A program made the position numbers and the translations under genes. DNA of 64,000 nt from JABJOE01 sp964344145 (GTDB taxonomy: Bacteria; Patescibacteriota; Patescibacteriia; UBA9934). The DNA lies in contig CAYFME010000001.1 in assembly GCA_964344145.1 (NCBI GenBank), forward strand, positions 1 to 64,000, read 5' to 3'. Under the pieces are notes generated by a model. That model worked only from the letters and a program-made list of their open reading frames with translations, searched no databases and was not told the origin of the DNA. Below, piece after piece: positions 50,699 through 58,322 of this stretch; positions within the stretch are counted from its first letter, which is position 1, and each line of letters opens with the position of its first letter.

Positions 50699-50734
50699 GA
50701 CCCCCGTCCACATGGACGGGGGTCGAGTGCTTTG
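50699..50734 (+). terminator. GC hairpin ending cassette C8
   Basis: Arms GACCCCCGTCC and GGACGGGGGTC with a four-base loop, followed by GAGTGCTTTGC, close to the tail shared with C1 and C2. Confidence 0.75.
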
Positions 50735-50828
50735 CAAGCGCCATTTCTCACAGTCAACGAACATATGGTGAAGGCCCTCGGCTGGAATGTTAAGAGCAAG
50801 ATAGGAGTTGTCACTGGACTGTATGTGA

Positions 50829-50834
50829 TAAGAT
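50829..50834 (+). promoter_or_regulatory. -10 box of leaderless NYN gene
   Basis: TAAGAT ends 8 nt before the ATG at 50843. A TTGTCA 15 nt upstream is a possible -35. Confidence 0.5.
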
Positions 50835-50842
50835 AGCCCTGT

Positions 50843-51430
50843 ATGAAGCGCCGGCTGAAATCAAAAGGCGAACAAAGCGTCTACGTTTTCATCGACGCAT
50901 CTAACCTGTGGGAGGCGCAGAAGGCCAAGGGGAAGATGTTTGATTTTGAAAAGCTGGTCGCTTATCTGAAAGACGAGTTTTCAACGCCAGATGTTGAGGT
51001 GTTTTATTACACCGCCTATCCCGCAGACGGAACACGCTCATACAGCCTGGATCCAAAGCACAAGTTTTTCGCATTTCTAAAAAAAGGCCTTAGATTCCAT
51101 GTACGTAAGAAGCCGCTGAAGCGCATCACGATCGACAGCGACGAAGGTCAATCAGTACAAGAGAAAGGTAATATGGATGTGGAGATGACGATTGATGCCC
51201 TCCACCACCGAGATAAGTATGACGTTGCCGTCTTTTTCACGGGTGACTCGGATTTCCTCGCTTTGGTGAACTATCTAAAAAACAACGGAAAGAAGGTATA
51301 CATTTTCTCATCTAAGAACAATGTCTCACATGAGCTGAAAACAGGTGGTCATGGATACCGAGACATTCTCAAAATCGACAAGGACATCTGGGGGCGTGAT
51401 CTGCGCCACAGAGGACAAAAGAAACGATAA
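50843..51430 (+). CDS. NYN-domain RNase-like protein (LabA/DUF88 family)
   Basis: A 195-residue protein with a PIN-like NYN fold. Acidic residues of the metal site are in YVFIDASNLW, GNMDVEMTIDAL and FFTGDSDFLALVNYL. Family members are RNases or RNA-processing factors. The C terminus is basic (RDLRHRGQKKR). It is monocistronic, probably leaderless, with its own terminator. Confidence 0.88.
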   Translation: MKRRLKSKGEQSVYVFIDASNLWEAQKAKGKMFDFEKLVAYLKDEFSTPDVEVFYYTAYPADGTRSYSLDPKHKFFAFLKKGLRFHVRKKPLKRITIDSDEGQSVQEKGNMDVEMTIDALHHRDKYDVAVFFTGDSDFLALVNYLKNNGKKVYIFSSKNNVSHELKTGGHGYRDILKIDKDIWGRDLRHRGQKKR

Positions 51431-51434
51431 AGGA

Positions 51435-51460
51435 AAGCACCCTCCGCAAGGAGGGTGCTT
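51435..51460 (+). terminator. Terminator of the NYN gene
   Basis: AAGCACCCTCC-gcaa-GGAGGGTGCTT, an 11-bp perfect stem followed by CTT. Confidence 0.85.
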
Positions 51461-51479
51461 CTTGGATGTAATACCCTAA

Positions 51480-51497
51480 CAGTCTATGGCTAGACTG
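51480..51497. other. Small hairpin before the GT2/MDR fusion gene
   Basis: CAGTCTA-tggc-TAGACTG, a perfect 7-bp stem with a four-base loop. No T run; role unknown. Confidence 0.5.
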
Positions 51498-51550
51498 AAA
51501 GACACTAAAATCATAGCCTGTGGAGTCGATTCTGTCAATAGTGGTCCCGT

Positions 51551-51588
51551 CGCGTCAAGTTGACGCGAAAAGGCCAAATGAGTACCCT
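51551..51588 (+). promoter_or_regulatory. Promoter with palindromic -35
   Basis: TTGACG (51560-51565), a 17-nt spacer, TACCCT (51583-51588). The -35 lies in the palindrome CGCGTCAAGTTGACGCG (51551-51567), which may be an operator. Confidence 0.55.
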
Positions 51589-51627
51589 GAGGCTAGAAAA
51601 ATGAAGGTTTGTCAAGGTATTAGCCAC

Positions 51628-53502
51628 ATGAAAGCGAGCATTATCATCCGTACACTCAACGAGGAGAAGCACATTGGAAATCTCCTTGCGGCGATCAACA
51701 AGCAGACACATCGGGACTATGAAATTATCCTGGTTGATTCTGGTTCGAGCGATCGCACGATGGAGATCGCGCGTCCACACTGCGACGTTGTCACAACGAT
51801 TGAGAGCAGAGATTTTACCTTTGGATACTCACTGAACGAAGGGTGCAAGCGTGCAAGCGGTGATGTGCTTATCATCACGTCCGCACATGCGTATCCGGCA
51901 GATGAACATTGGCTCGCGGAGCTTGTTGCACCGTTTTGTGACCCGGACGTCGCCATGGCGTATGGGCGGCAGGTTGGTGCACGAGAGACAAAACATTCTG
52001 AACGAAATGATTTTGAGCGTATTTTTGGCTCCATCGATACGCCGCGACATTCGCTTCCCTATTTTGCCAACAATGCAAATGCGGCCGTACGTGCAGAGCT
52101 CTGGAAAGAGGAACCATTTGATGCCGCACTGACGGGACTTGAAGATATCGCGTGGGCACGCCATTGGTTTGAGCGTGGAAAGAACATCACATACGTTGCC
52201 ACTGCCTCCGTGCATCATATCCATGAGGAAGTCTGGCCACAGGTGTACAACCGGTACCGTCGCGAGGCGATCGCGGCGCGCCGCATGGGACTTCCGGAAC
52301 CACCGATGGCAAGCATCAACCCACTCATAGCAACAAAGCGGGCACTGCATGATTTTGCGACGTCGCCTCTTCGTACGTGGGCAACGAAGTATGGAATGGA
52401 CATTCTGCGCTTTCGCTTTGAGCAGTGGCGCGGGTCGCACCACGGGTGGCATAAAGATTCCACCGAAGATTTGCCGGATATTCGCACAGAGCTTTTTTAT
52501 TCCTCTATGACCAATTATGGCGTGCGCATTGAATCCCCTGGGCAGGCGCGACTCACGCAGCTTCCCGTTCCAGAGGTTAAGCCGGGAGATGTCCTGATTC
52601 GTGTGGCTTACACGGGTATTTGCGCGACAGATCTGGAGGTATACGAGGGTACGCTCGGGTACTACAAAACAGGGCGCGCAAGCTATCCGATTGTTCCGGG
52701 ACATGAGTTTTCCGGGACCATCGCGCGTGTCGGCGCGCGGGTAACGGATCTTGCCGTGGGGGATCCTGTTGTTGGCGAGTGTATCCAGTCGTGCCGTCGC
52801 TGCGCTCATTGTAAGCGCGAGGCGTTTACCGCCTGCCCGGATCGCATTGAGGTGGGCGTGATGAACAAACACGGTAGCTATGCGCAGTACGTGGTGGTGC
52901 CTGCCGTGTACGTGCACAAACTTCCCGCGGGCGTTCCTCTCTCTCGCGCGGCGCTTGTGGAACCGCTTGCCGTCGTGTTGCGTGGTGTGCGGCGACTTGA
53001 ACCGTTTTTGAAGGAACCGCTGCGCGTAGGAGTTGTTGGCGCAGGGCCGATTGGAAATCTTGCCGCCCAGGTGCTTTCCCATCGCGGGCATGACGTAACC
53101 GTATTCGAGCGCAATAGGGCGCGCCGCGCACACCTTCCGGATTCAATCGCCACAAAAGCAGACCTGTACAACGTGCATGAGTATGATATTCTCGTCGAGG
53201 CCACGGGCAATCGCGATGCTCTGCAAACGGTGCTCCGCGACAGTCGCGTAGGCGCAACGGCACTACTCCTTGGTTTCCCGTACGGATCCTTGCCGTATAA
53301 CTTTGAAGAAGTGGTTGGCGGTGATCGTGTGATCATCGGTTCGGTCGGAGGATCGCGCGAGGATTTCATTGCGGCAACGCGATGGCTTGTTAAGCTCGAT
53401 TGTACGGCATTTCATGCAGGGGTTTTTCCGCTTGTGGAATTTGAAACTGCATGGAATGCGCACCGCGAAGGGAAATTCTTGAAGACAATGCTCGCCTTAT
53501 GA
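51628..53502 (+). CDS. Fusion: GT2 glycosyltransferase with zinc-type alcohol dehydrogenase
   Basis: A 624-residue protein. Residues 1-285 are a GT2 enzyme: IIIRTLNEEKHIGNLLAAI, LVDSGSSDRTMEIA and GLEDIAWARHW. From the internal Met at residue 294 it is a medium-chain dehydrogenase: GICATDLEVYEG, GHEFSGTIARVG, a structural-zinc-like run of cysteines (CIQSCRRCAHCKREAFTAC) and the Rossmann VGVVGAGPIGNLAAQV. No stop separates them. The start is uncertain: 51601 lies nearer the -10 and would add nine residues; 51628 begins exactly at the GT2 fold. The next gene overlaps by 4 nt. Confidence 0.82.
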   Translation: MKASIIIRTLNEEKHIGNLLAAINKQTHRDYEIILVDSGSSDRTMEIARPHCDVVTTIESRDFTFGYSLNEGCKRASGDVLIITSAHAYPADEHWLAELVAPFCDPDVAMAYGRQVGARETKHSERNDFERIFGSIDTPRHSLPYFANNANAAVRAELWKEEPFDAALTGLEDIAWARHWFERGKNITYVATASVHHIHEEVWPQVYNRYRREAIAARRMGLPEPPMASINPLIATKRALHDFATSPLRTWATKYGMDILRFRFEQWRGSHHGWHKDSTEDLPDIRTELFYSSMTNYGVRIESPGQARLTQLPVPEVKPGDVLIRVAYTGICATDLEVYEGTLGYYKTGRASYPIVPGHEFSGTIARVGARVTDLAVGDPVVGECIQSCRRCAHCKREAFTACPDRIEVGVMNKHGSYAQYVVVPAVYVHKLPAGVPLSRAALVEPLAVVLRGVRRLEPFLKEPLRVGVVGAGPIGNLAAQVLSHRGHDVTVFERNRARRAHLPDSIATKADLYNVHEYDILVEATGNRDALQTVLRDSRVGATALLLGFPYGSLPYNFEEVVGGDRVIIGSVGGSREDFIAATRWLVKLDCTAFHAGVFPLVEFETAWNAHREGKFLKTMLAL

Positions 53503-54149
53503 ATACAGATGGGAAGAAGATCATTGACATTACGATGCCCCTTGTCGCAGGGAGCACGCCAACGTGGCCGGGAAGTCCGGGGCTTTCGGTCGAGTATTTC
53601 CAGGCGATTCCACGTGGTGATCGGTCAAATAACACGCAACTCACCATGGATGTGCATGTGGGGACCCACCTTGAGGGTTCGCTTCATTTTGTCGATGGCG
53701 GGGAGTCGGTGGACACCATTGCTCTGGCTATGTGTGTTGGTGAGGCGTACGTGGTAGATTGTACCGGGCGCTCCCAAGTGGGTGCCGCGGATCTTGCTGC
53801 GTGCAATATCCCAGATGACTGCACACGTCTGCTGCTAAAAACGGAGAACAGTGCGCGTTGGAATCAAGGGAAACGGGATTTTGACGAGGCGCTTGTGGGA
53901 CTCACGGCCGATGGAGCCGCTTGGGTGGTAGAGCATGGAATCCAGCTGATCGGGAACGACTATCTCTCTATCTCCGCACGCGGACAGGCGTCTGAGGTAC
54001 ACGCGACGCTCTTTGATGGTGGTGTGGCGGTTCTAGAAGGAGTAGTGCTTGCCGACGTTGACCCCGGTACCTATACGCTTGTGTGTCTTCCTCTTTCGCT
54101 TCCAAAAAGAGAGTCGGCTCCTGCGCGCGCTGTTTTAATCAAATCATAA
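53499..54149 (+). CDS. Cyclase-family (kynurenine formamidase-like) hydrolase
   Basis: A 216-residue metal-dependent hydrolase of the cyclase family. IIDITMPLVAGSTPTWPGSP at the N terminus and HVGTHLEGSLHF as metal site; the usual HxGTHxDxPxH has Glu for Asp and Ser for Pro here. Near the end GQASEVHATLFDGGVAVLEG carries the second metal His and the Glu. It may open or form a formamide or lactone on a sugar; a formyltransferase is present at 22.4 kb, but a link is only inference. Confidence 0.8.
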   Translation: MNTDGKKIIDITMPLVAGSTPTWPGSPGLSVEYFQAIPRGDRSNNTQLTMDVHVGTHLEGSLHFVDGGESVDTIALAMCVGEAYVVDCTGRSQVGAADLAACNIPDDCTRLLLKTENSARWNQGKRDFDEALVGLTADGAAWVVEHGIQLIGNDYLSISARGQASEVHATLFDGGVAVLEGVVLADVDPGTYTLVCLPLSLPKRESAPARAVLIKS

Positions 54150-54168
54150 CGATAACTGAAAACGTCCT

Positions 54169-55116
54169 ATGGCAAAATGGAACATCCTTATCTCGGCACC
54201 GTATTTTCAACCGGTGGTCGATGAGTATAAAGACTTTTTTGATCAACACGATATGCAGATTACGGTTCCGGAGGTGCGTGAGCGCCTCAATGAGGAGGAA
54301 TTACTTGCGTGTGTTGAAGGAATGGATGGTGTTGTTTGCGGGGATGATCATTTCACCGAGCGCGTGCTCGATCAATGCAAAGATCTTAAGGTGATTTCTA
54401 AATGGGGGACAGGTATTGATTCCATTAACAAGCCGGCAGCGGAATCTCGGGGCATCGCCGTGAAAAATACTCCCAACGCCTTCACCGACTGCGTTGCGGA
54501 CACCACGGTGGGGTACATCTTGAATTTTGCTCGGCAGCTATCCGCGATGGATCGAAAAATGAAGCAGGGGGGATGGGAGAAGATGATGTCGCGTACACTC
54601 AAGGAGTCAACGGTTGGTGTCCTTGGTCTCGGGAATATCGGACGCGCGGTTGTCAGACGTCTGGTGCCTTTTGGCCCTCGCATCGTTGGGTTTGATAGTT
54701 TCGCGCCTCCTTCTGATGAATTCGTTCAAGAGACGGGCATCGAAGTGATGTCGATGGACGATGTCATTCGTGAGGCGGACTACTTGACCCTCCATTGTTT
54801 TCTGGATGAAAACAGCAGGCATCTGATTAATGCCGACCGGCTGGCGCAAATGAAAAACGACGCCGTGATTGTCAATACCGCACGAGGTCCGCTTATTCAC
54901 GAGCAGGCGCTTATCGAGGCCCTGCAAGCGGGAACCATTGGCGGTGCGGCCCTAGATGTGTTTGAGTTCGAGCCGCTTCCAGAGGAGAGTCCGTTGCGAC
55001 GCATGGATAACGTGCTCATCGCCCCGCATAATTCAAATGCAAGTCCGGAGGCATGGAGACGCATTCACGAGTCCACCCTCGCCAATCTCCTGGAAGAGCT
55101 ACATCGCTATGCATAA
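54169..55116 (+). CDS. D-isomer 2-hydroxyacid dehydrogenase
   Basis: A 315-residue NAD-dependent enzyme related to phosphoglycerate dehydrogenase. The NAD motif is VLGLGNIGRAVVRRL, with catalytic Arg in VNTARGPLIH, Glu in DVFEFEPLP and His in IAPHNSNASP. There is no ACT regulatory domain. It could form or use glycerate-type acids, which fits the glycerate kinase fusion at 41.9 kb. Overlaps the next gene by 8 nt. Confidence 0.87.
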   Translation: MAKWNILISAPYFQPVVDEYKDFFDQHDMQITVPEVRERLNEEELLACVEGMDGVVCGDDHFTERVLDQCKDLKVISKWGTGIDSINKPAAESRGIAVKNTPNAFTDCVADTTVGYILNFARQLSAMDRKMKQGGWEKMMSRTLKESTVGVLGLGNIGRAVVRRLVPFGPRIVGFDSFAPPSDEFVQETGIEVMSMDDVIREADYLTLHCFLDENSRHLINADRLAQMKNDAVIVNTARGPLIHEQALIEALQAGTIGGAALDVFEFEPLPEESPLRRMDNVLIAPHNSNASPEAWRRIHESTLANLLEELHRYA

Positions 55117-57235
55117 GGGACTATTCCCGAATACGAACTTTAACATCTTCCGTCGTGCAAACGGCTGCGACTCGTTCAAAAAGCCTCAAAATAGCTCTGC
55201 TATTCTTGCGTTTTTTGAACTTCGTCTCGCTCGCTTGCACTCGGAATCTGTCGAAAGCCGTACTCGGGAACAGTCCCCTAAACGCGTCTTATTCGTGATT
55301 GATCACGATGAGACGGTTCAGGATACGGTTTTTAAGAGCGCGGTGAGTAAGTTAGTGAGTGAGGCCCGACGTAGTGGGGTTGAGTCCCTGTCGGTTCTCT
55401 CGTTTTGTGATGGTCAGCAGGATGGGCTGCGGGCCTATTGTCAATCGCTGTGGCAGGAACCCATCGAGTGGCTTGATGCCGGCGAGCAGGTACAGGCCAT
55501 CAGCGTGCAGGCGCAGCAGGCAATTTTGGACGGTGTGCATGCGCTGGGGCAGGCCATGATCTCGTGTATGGATGTTCGAGGTAGGGCGGGTGATCGAGAG
55601 CGTTGTGAGCGTGATTGGCAGTATACAGAGTTAGCAGAAAAGAACAGTCCCGGGAGCCCGCTCTGGTGGCGTATGGTACGCATATTTGCCGTCCAAACGC
55701 TTTGTCGTGATCGTTCGTTTGATCAGCTCTTGTATCTTGGTCGGCGGGATGTTGGTTCTGTCATGCACCAGATCGCGCAGCAGGAGGGGATGGGATATAG
55801 CGCCCACACATACGGCAGGAGACGTATGGGCGTGATGGTGTCATTGATGCGTCGCGTTGTTGGCTTGCTGCAGCTCACGGTAGCCGCTGCCATGGCACGC
55901 GCGCTAACGTATCGGACACCTCCGTCCGTCGGTGGTTTGCAGTTCTACACCTGGTTTCCGCGCATCTGGCATGAATCTCATCCACATGAGCAGGATCGAT
56001 ATCTTGGGAATTTGGTTGAACGATTACGAGCTGACGGCCACGTAGTTTGGTATATTGGTCGGCTCTTTGATCGACCGGATGGGGTACCGGTTCGCACGAT
56101 GTGGAAACGGTTTTTGCGGGCACGACGTGACCAGGAACGTCTTGGACTGATCGTCCTTGAGCGCTCCATTTCGATGTACAGCGTGATACAAGCATGGTTG
56201 AATCTTAGATCGCTGAAATATGTTTGGCGTGCAATGTCCAATCCCGCGGTTGTGTCTTGCATGCAAGTAAACGGCCTCTCTTATCGTTCCCTCCTGTTGC
56301 CGCGTTTGGTGCGGTCTTTGTTGGTGCATGTCCCTCTGTTGAATGTTTTAGAAGCGGCAACGTTTCGACTAACGTGTGAACGTCGTCCACGTGTGGTGAC
56401 GACGTATTGTTTCGAATATATGTACGGTCGCGCGATCGTGGCGGGTGTGCACGGGGCGGCATCAACAACGAAAGTATTTGGACTGCAGCATGGGCCGATC
56501 AGTCCCATGAAATGGTTGTATTGGCAATTGGAAAGGGGCGTGCCAGGCGCTATGTGTCCCGATCACTATCTTTTGGATGGAGCGTATGCAAAACAGTTAT
56601 TGGAGGAAGGGGGGGTTGATCCGGCGCGCATCTCCGTCAGCGGCGCCGTGCGTTTGGATGCGGTTTGGTCGCAGGCTCGCAAGAGTCATCCGCCCGCACT
56701 AATGAAAGGTCGGATGCGTATTTTGGTTGCTCCCGGATTGCATGATACGGAGCTTGTTCTTGCCATGGTACGCGAGGCATTATTGAGCGTTGGTTCTTGG
56801 GAGATCGTCATTAAATCGCATCCGAAAGTGTCGATTGATTTGGTCAATGAAATAGTTAGGTCATGGGGGACGGACTCAACCATGGCTTCTGTCCAGGTGG
56901 TGCGAGATGGGAGTCTGTATGAGTGGATTGAGTCGGCGGATGTGTTTGTGTCATCGTATTCATCAGCTGGCGTCGAGGCGATTGCCTTTGGGGTACCTGT
57001 TGTTTACATCCGTTCAGGATCCACACCGGATATGAGTGTCTTTTTCGATTGTGACCAAGTGCATATGGTGAGCACGCCGCCGGATCTGTACCACTCTGTC
57101 GCGAAGCTTATGCAAGATGCCGACGCGCATCATACGTATGTGCAGACCCTTTCTGCCTTGCTTGAACATCGATATGCGCATGTGCGGCATGGGGATGCGA
57201 TGTCGCAATTACAAGCGGTGTATGCCAGAGCGTAA
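55109..57235 (+). CDS. Large GT-B-like surface carbohydrate protein
   Basis: A 708-residue soluble protein. The C-terminal third is clear: FGLQHGPISPMKWLYW (QHG motif), ISVSGAVRLDAVW, ILVAPGLHDTELVLAMV, IVIKSHPKVSIDLV and VFVSSYSSAGVEAIAFGVPVVYIRSGS. These match capsule-type transferases such as polysialyl or CDP-glycerol polymer enzymes. The N-terminal 350 residues are not recognised. Start at 55109, overlapping the dehydrogenase stop; the reading frame upstream of it is a shadow. Confidence 0.65.
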   Translation: MHKGLFPNTNFNIFRRANGCDSFKKPQNSSAILAFFELRLARLHSESVESRTREQSPKRVLFVIDHDETVQDTVFKSAVSKLVSEARRSGVESLSVLSFCDGQQDGLRAYCQSLWQEPIEWLDAGEQVQAISVQAQQAILDGVHALGQAMISCMDVRGRAGDRERCERDWQYTELAEKNSPGSPLWWRMVRIFAVQTLCRDRSFDQLLYLGRRDVGSVMHQIAQQEGMGYSAHTYGRRRMGVMVSLMRRVVGLLQLTVAAAMARALTYRTPPSVGGLQFYTWFPRIWHESHPHEQDRYLGNLVERLRADGHVVWYIGRLFDRPDGVPVRTMWKRFLRARRDQERLGLIVLERSISMYSVIQAWLNLRSLKYVWRAMSNPAVVSCMQVNGLSYRSLLLPRLVRSLLVHVPLLNVLEAATFRLTCERRPRVVTTYCFEYMYGRAIVAGVHGAASTTKVFGLQHGPISPMKWLYWQLERGVPGAMCPDHYLLDGAYAKQLLEEGGVDPARISVSGAVRLDAVWSQARKSHPPALMKGRMRILVAPGLHDTELVLAMVREALLSVGSWEIVIKSHPKVSIDLVNEIVRSWGTDSTMASVQVVRDGSLYEWIESADVFVSSYSSAGVEAIAFGVPVVYIRSGSTPDMSVFFDCDQVHMVSTPPDLYHSVAKLMQDADAHHTYVQTLSALLEHRYAHVRHGDAMSQLQAVYARA

Positions 57236-58322
57236 GACCATCTTGATCCCACTTGAGTCCATGAAGTTGGGCGGAGCGGAGCGAACGATGTTAAACATTG
57301 CGAATCATCTCCCTGCGGATCGGTGGCGTGTTGTTTTGGCGTTGTATCAAGAGTGTGGAGCGTACCTTCCAATAGTCCACTCGTCGGTTGAGCTGCGCGT
57401 CTTGCATTGTCGTCGACCAGTGCAGGCGATCATGCCGCTTTCACGACTGATTGGGCGCGAGCAGCCGGATGTGGTGTTTTCTACATTGCTGTACAACAAT
57501 GCGGCGGCCGTATTGGCGGCACGTGGCCGGGTGCCGACCGTTGTGCGGGAGAGTAATCATCAGACCGCTGCCGGTCGATCTTCCAGGTCGCTAAAGGAAC
57601 GGATGGTGCGATATGCGTATCGACGCGCATCCCATGTGATCGCTCTGTCCGATGGCGTCTTACACGATTGTGTTGAGCGGTATGGTCTGCCAAAGAGCCA
57701 GATCAGTCGGATCTATAATCCTATTGATCTGGAGATGATTGAAGAGATGGCCGACAGAGTGGAAGACCGTCTTTTGTCTCCTGGCGAGGATCTTGTTCAT
57801 TTGCTGGCCGTTGGTCGGCTGGTTCCACAGAAAGGATTTGACTTGCTTCTTCAGGCGTGCGCCCTGCTTCCTTCGTCGCTGCCTTGGTGTCTTACGATTC
57901 TTGGAGAGGGGCCTATGCGCGCTGCGTTGCACGAGCAAGCCGAGCGACTCGGTATTTCGGATCGTCTGCAGATGCCCGGATCGGTCAGCAATCCGTTTGC
58001 GACCATGAAGGCGGCTGATGTGTTTATTCTCAGTTCTCGTTGGGAGGGATTTGGCCATGTGATTGCGGAGGCCATGTCGTGTGGGGTGCCCGTTATCGCG
58101 ACCCGATGTCCATCAGGACCGGATGAAATTATTACGACAGAGGTAGACGGGATATTGGTCGATCCTGGAGATATTTTCGAAATGGCGCGCGCAATTGAGC
58201 GCGTTGCCACGGATCGCGCGTTGGCTAGGCGTCTGACACAAGCGGCGAATACGTCCGTGCGGCGGTTCGCAGTGAAAGAAATTGTCGGCCAGTACGATGA
58301 GTTGTTTTCGAGATTTGTATGA
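57222..58322 (+). CDS. Family 4 glycosyltransferase
   Basis: A 366-residue GT-B enzyme: MKLGGAERTMLNIANHL (N-terminal loop), VVRESNHQTAAG, LLAVGRLVPQKGFDLLLQAC and the donor-binding FILSSRWEGFGHVIAEAMSC with GVPVIATRCPSGPDEI. Overlaps both neighbours. It adds one sugar to the growing lipid-linked unit; which one is not known. Confidence 0.9.
   Translation: MPERKTILIPLESMKLGGAERTMLNIANHLPADRWRVVLALYQECGAYLPIVHSSVELRVLHCRRPVQAIMPLSRLIGREQPDVVFSTLLYNNAAAVLAARGRVPTVVRESNHQTAAGRSSRSLKERMVRYAYRRASHVIALSDGVLHDCVERYGLPKSQISRIYNPIDLEMIEEMADRVEDRLLSPGEDLVHLLAVGRLVPQKGFDLLLQACALLPSSLPWCLTILGEGPMRAALHEQAERLGISDRLQMPGSVSNPFATMKAADVFILSSRWEGFGHVIAEAMSCGVPVIATRCPSGPDEIITTEVDGILVDPGDIFEMARAIERVATDRALARRLTQAANTSVRRFAVKEIVGQYDELFSRFV

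Noticed and set aside
53..50734. Cassettes as integron gene cassettes with attC sites
   Set aside because: They are dispersed, in both orientations, carry their own promoters, and the hairpins lack recognisable attC core sites. No integrase is in the window.
53..50734. Cassettes as assembly contamination
   Set aside because: Eight short units interleave with native genes, share promoters back-to-back with them and abut native stops and terminators, which chimeric joins would not produce repeatedly.
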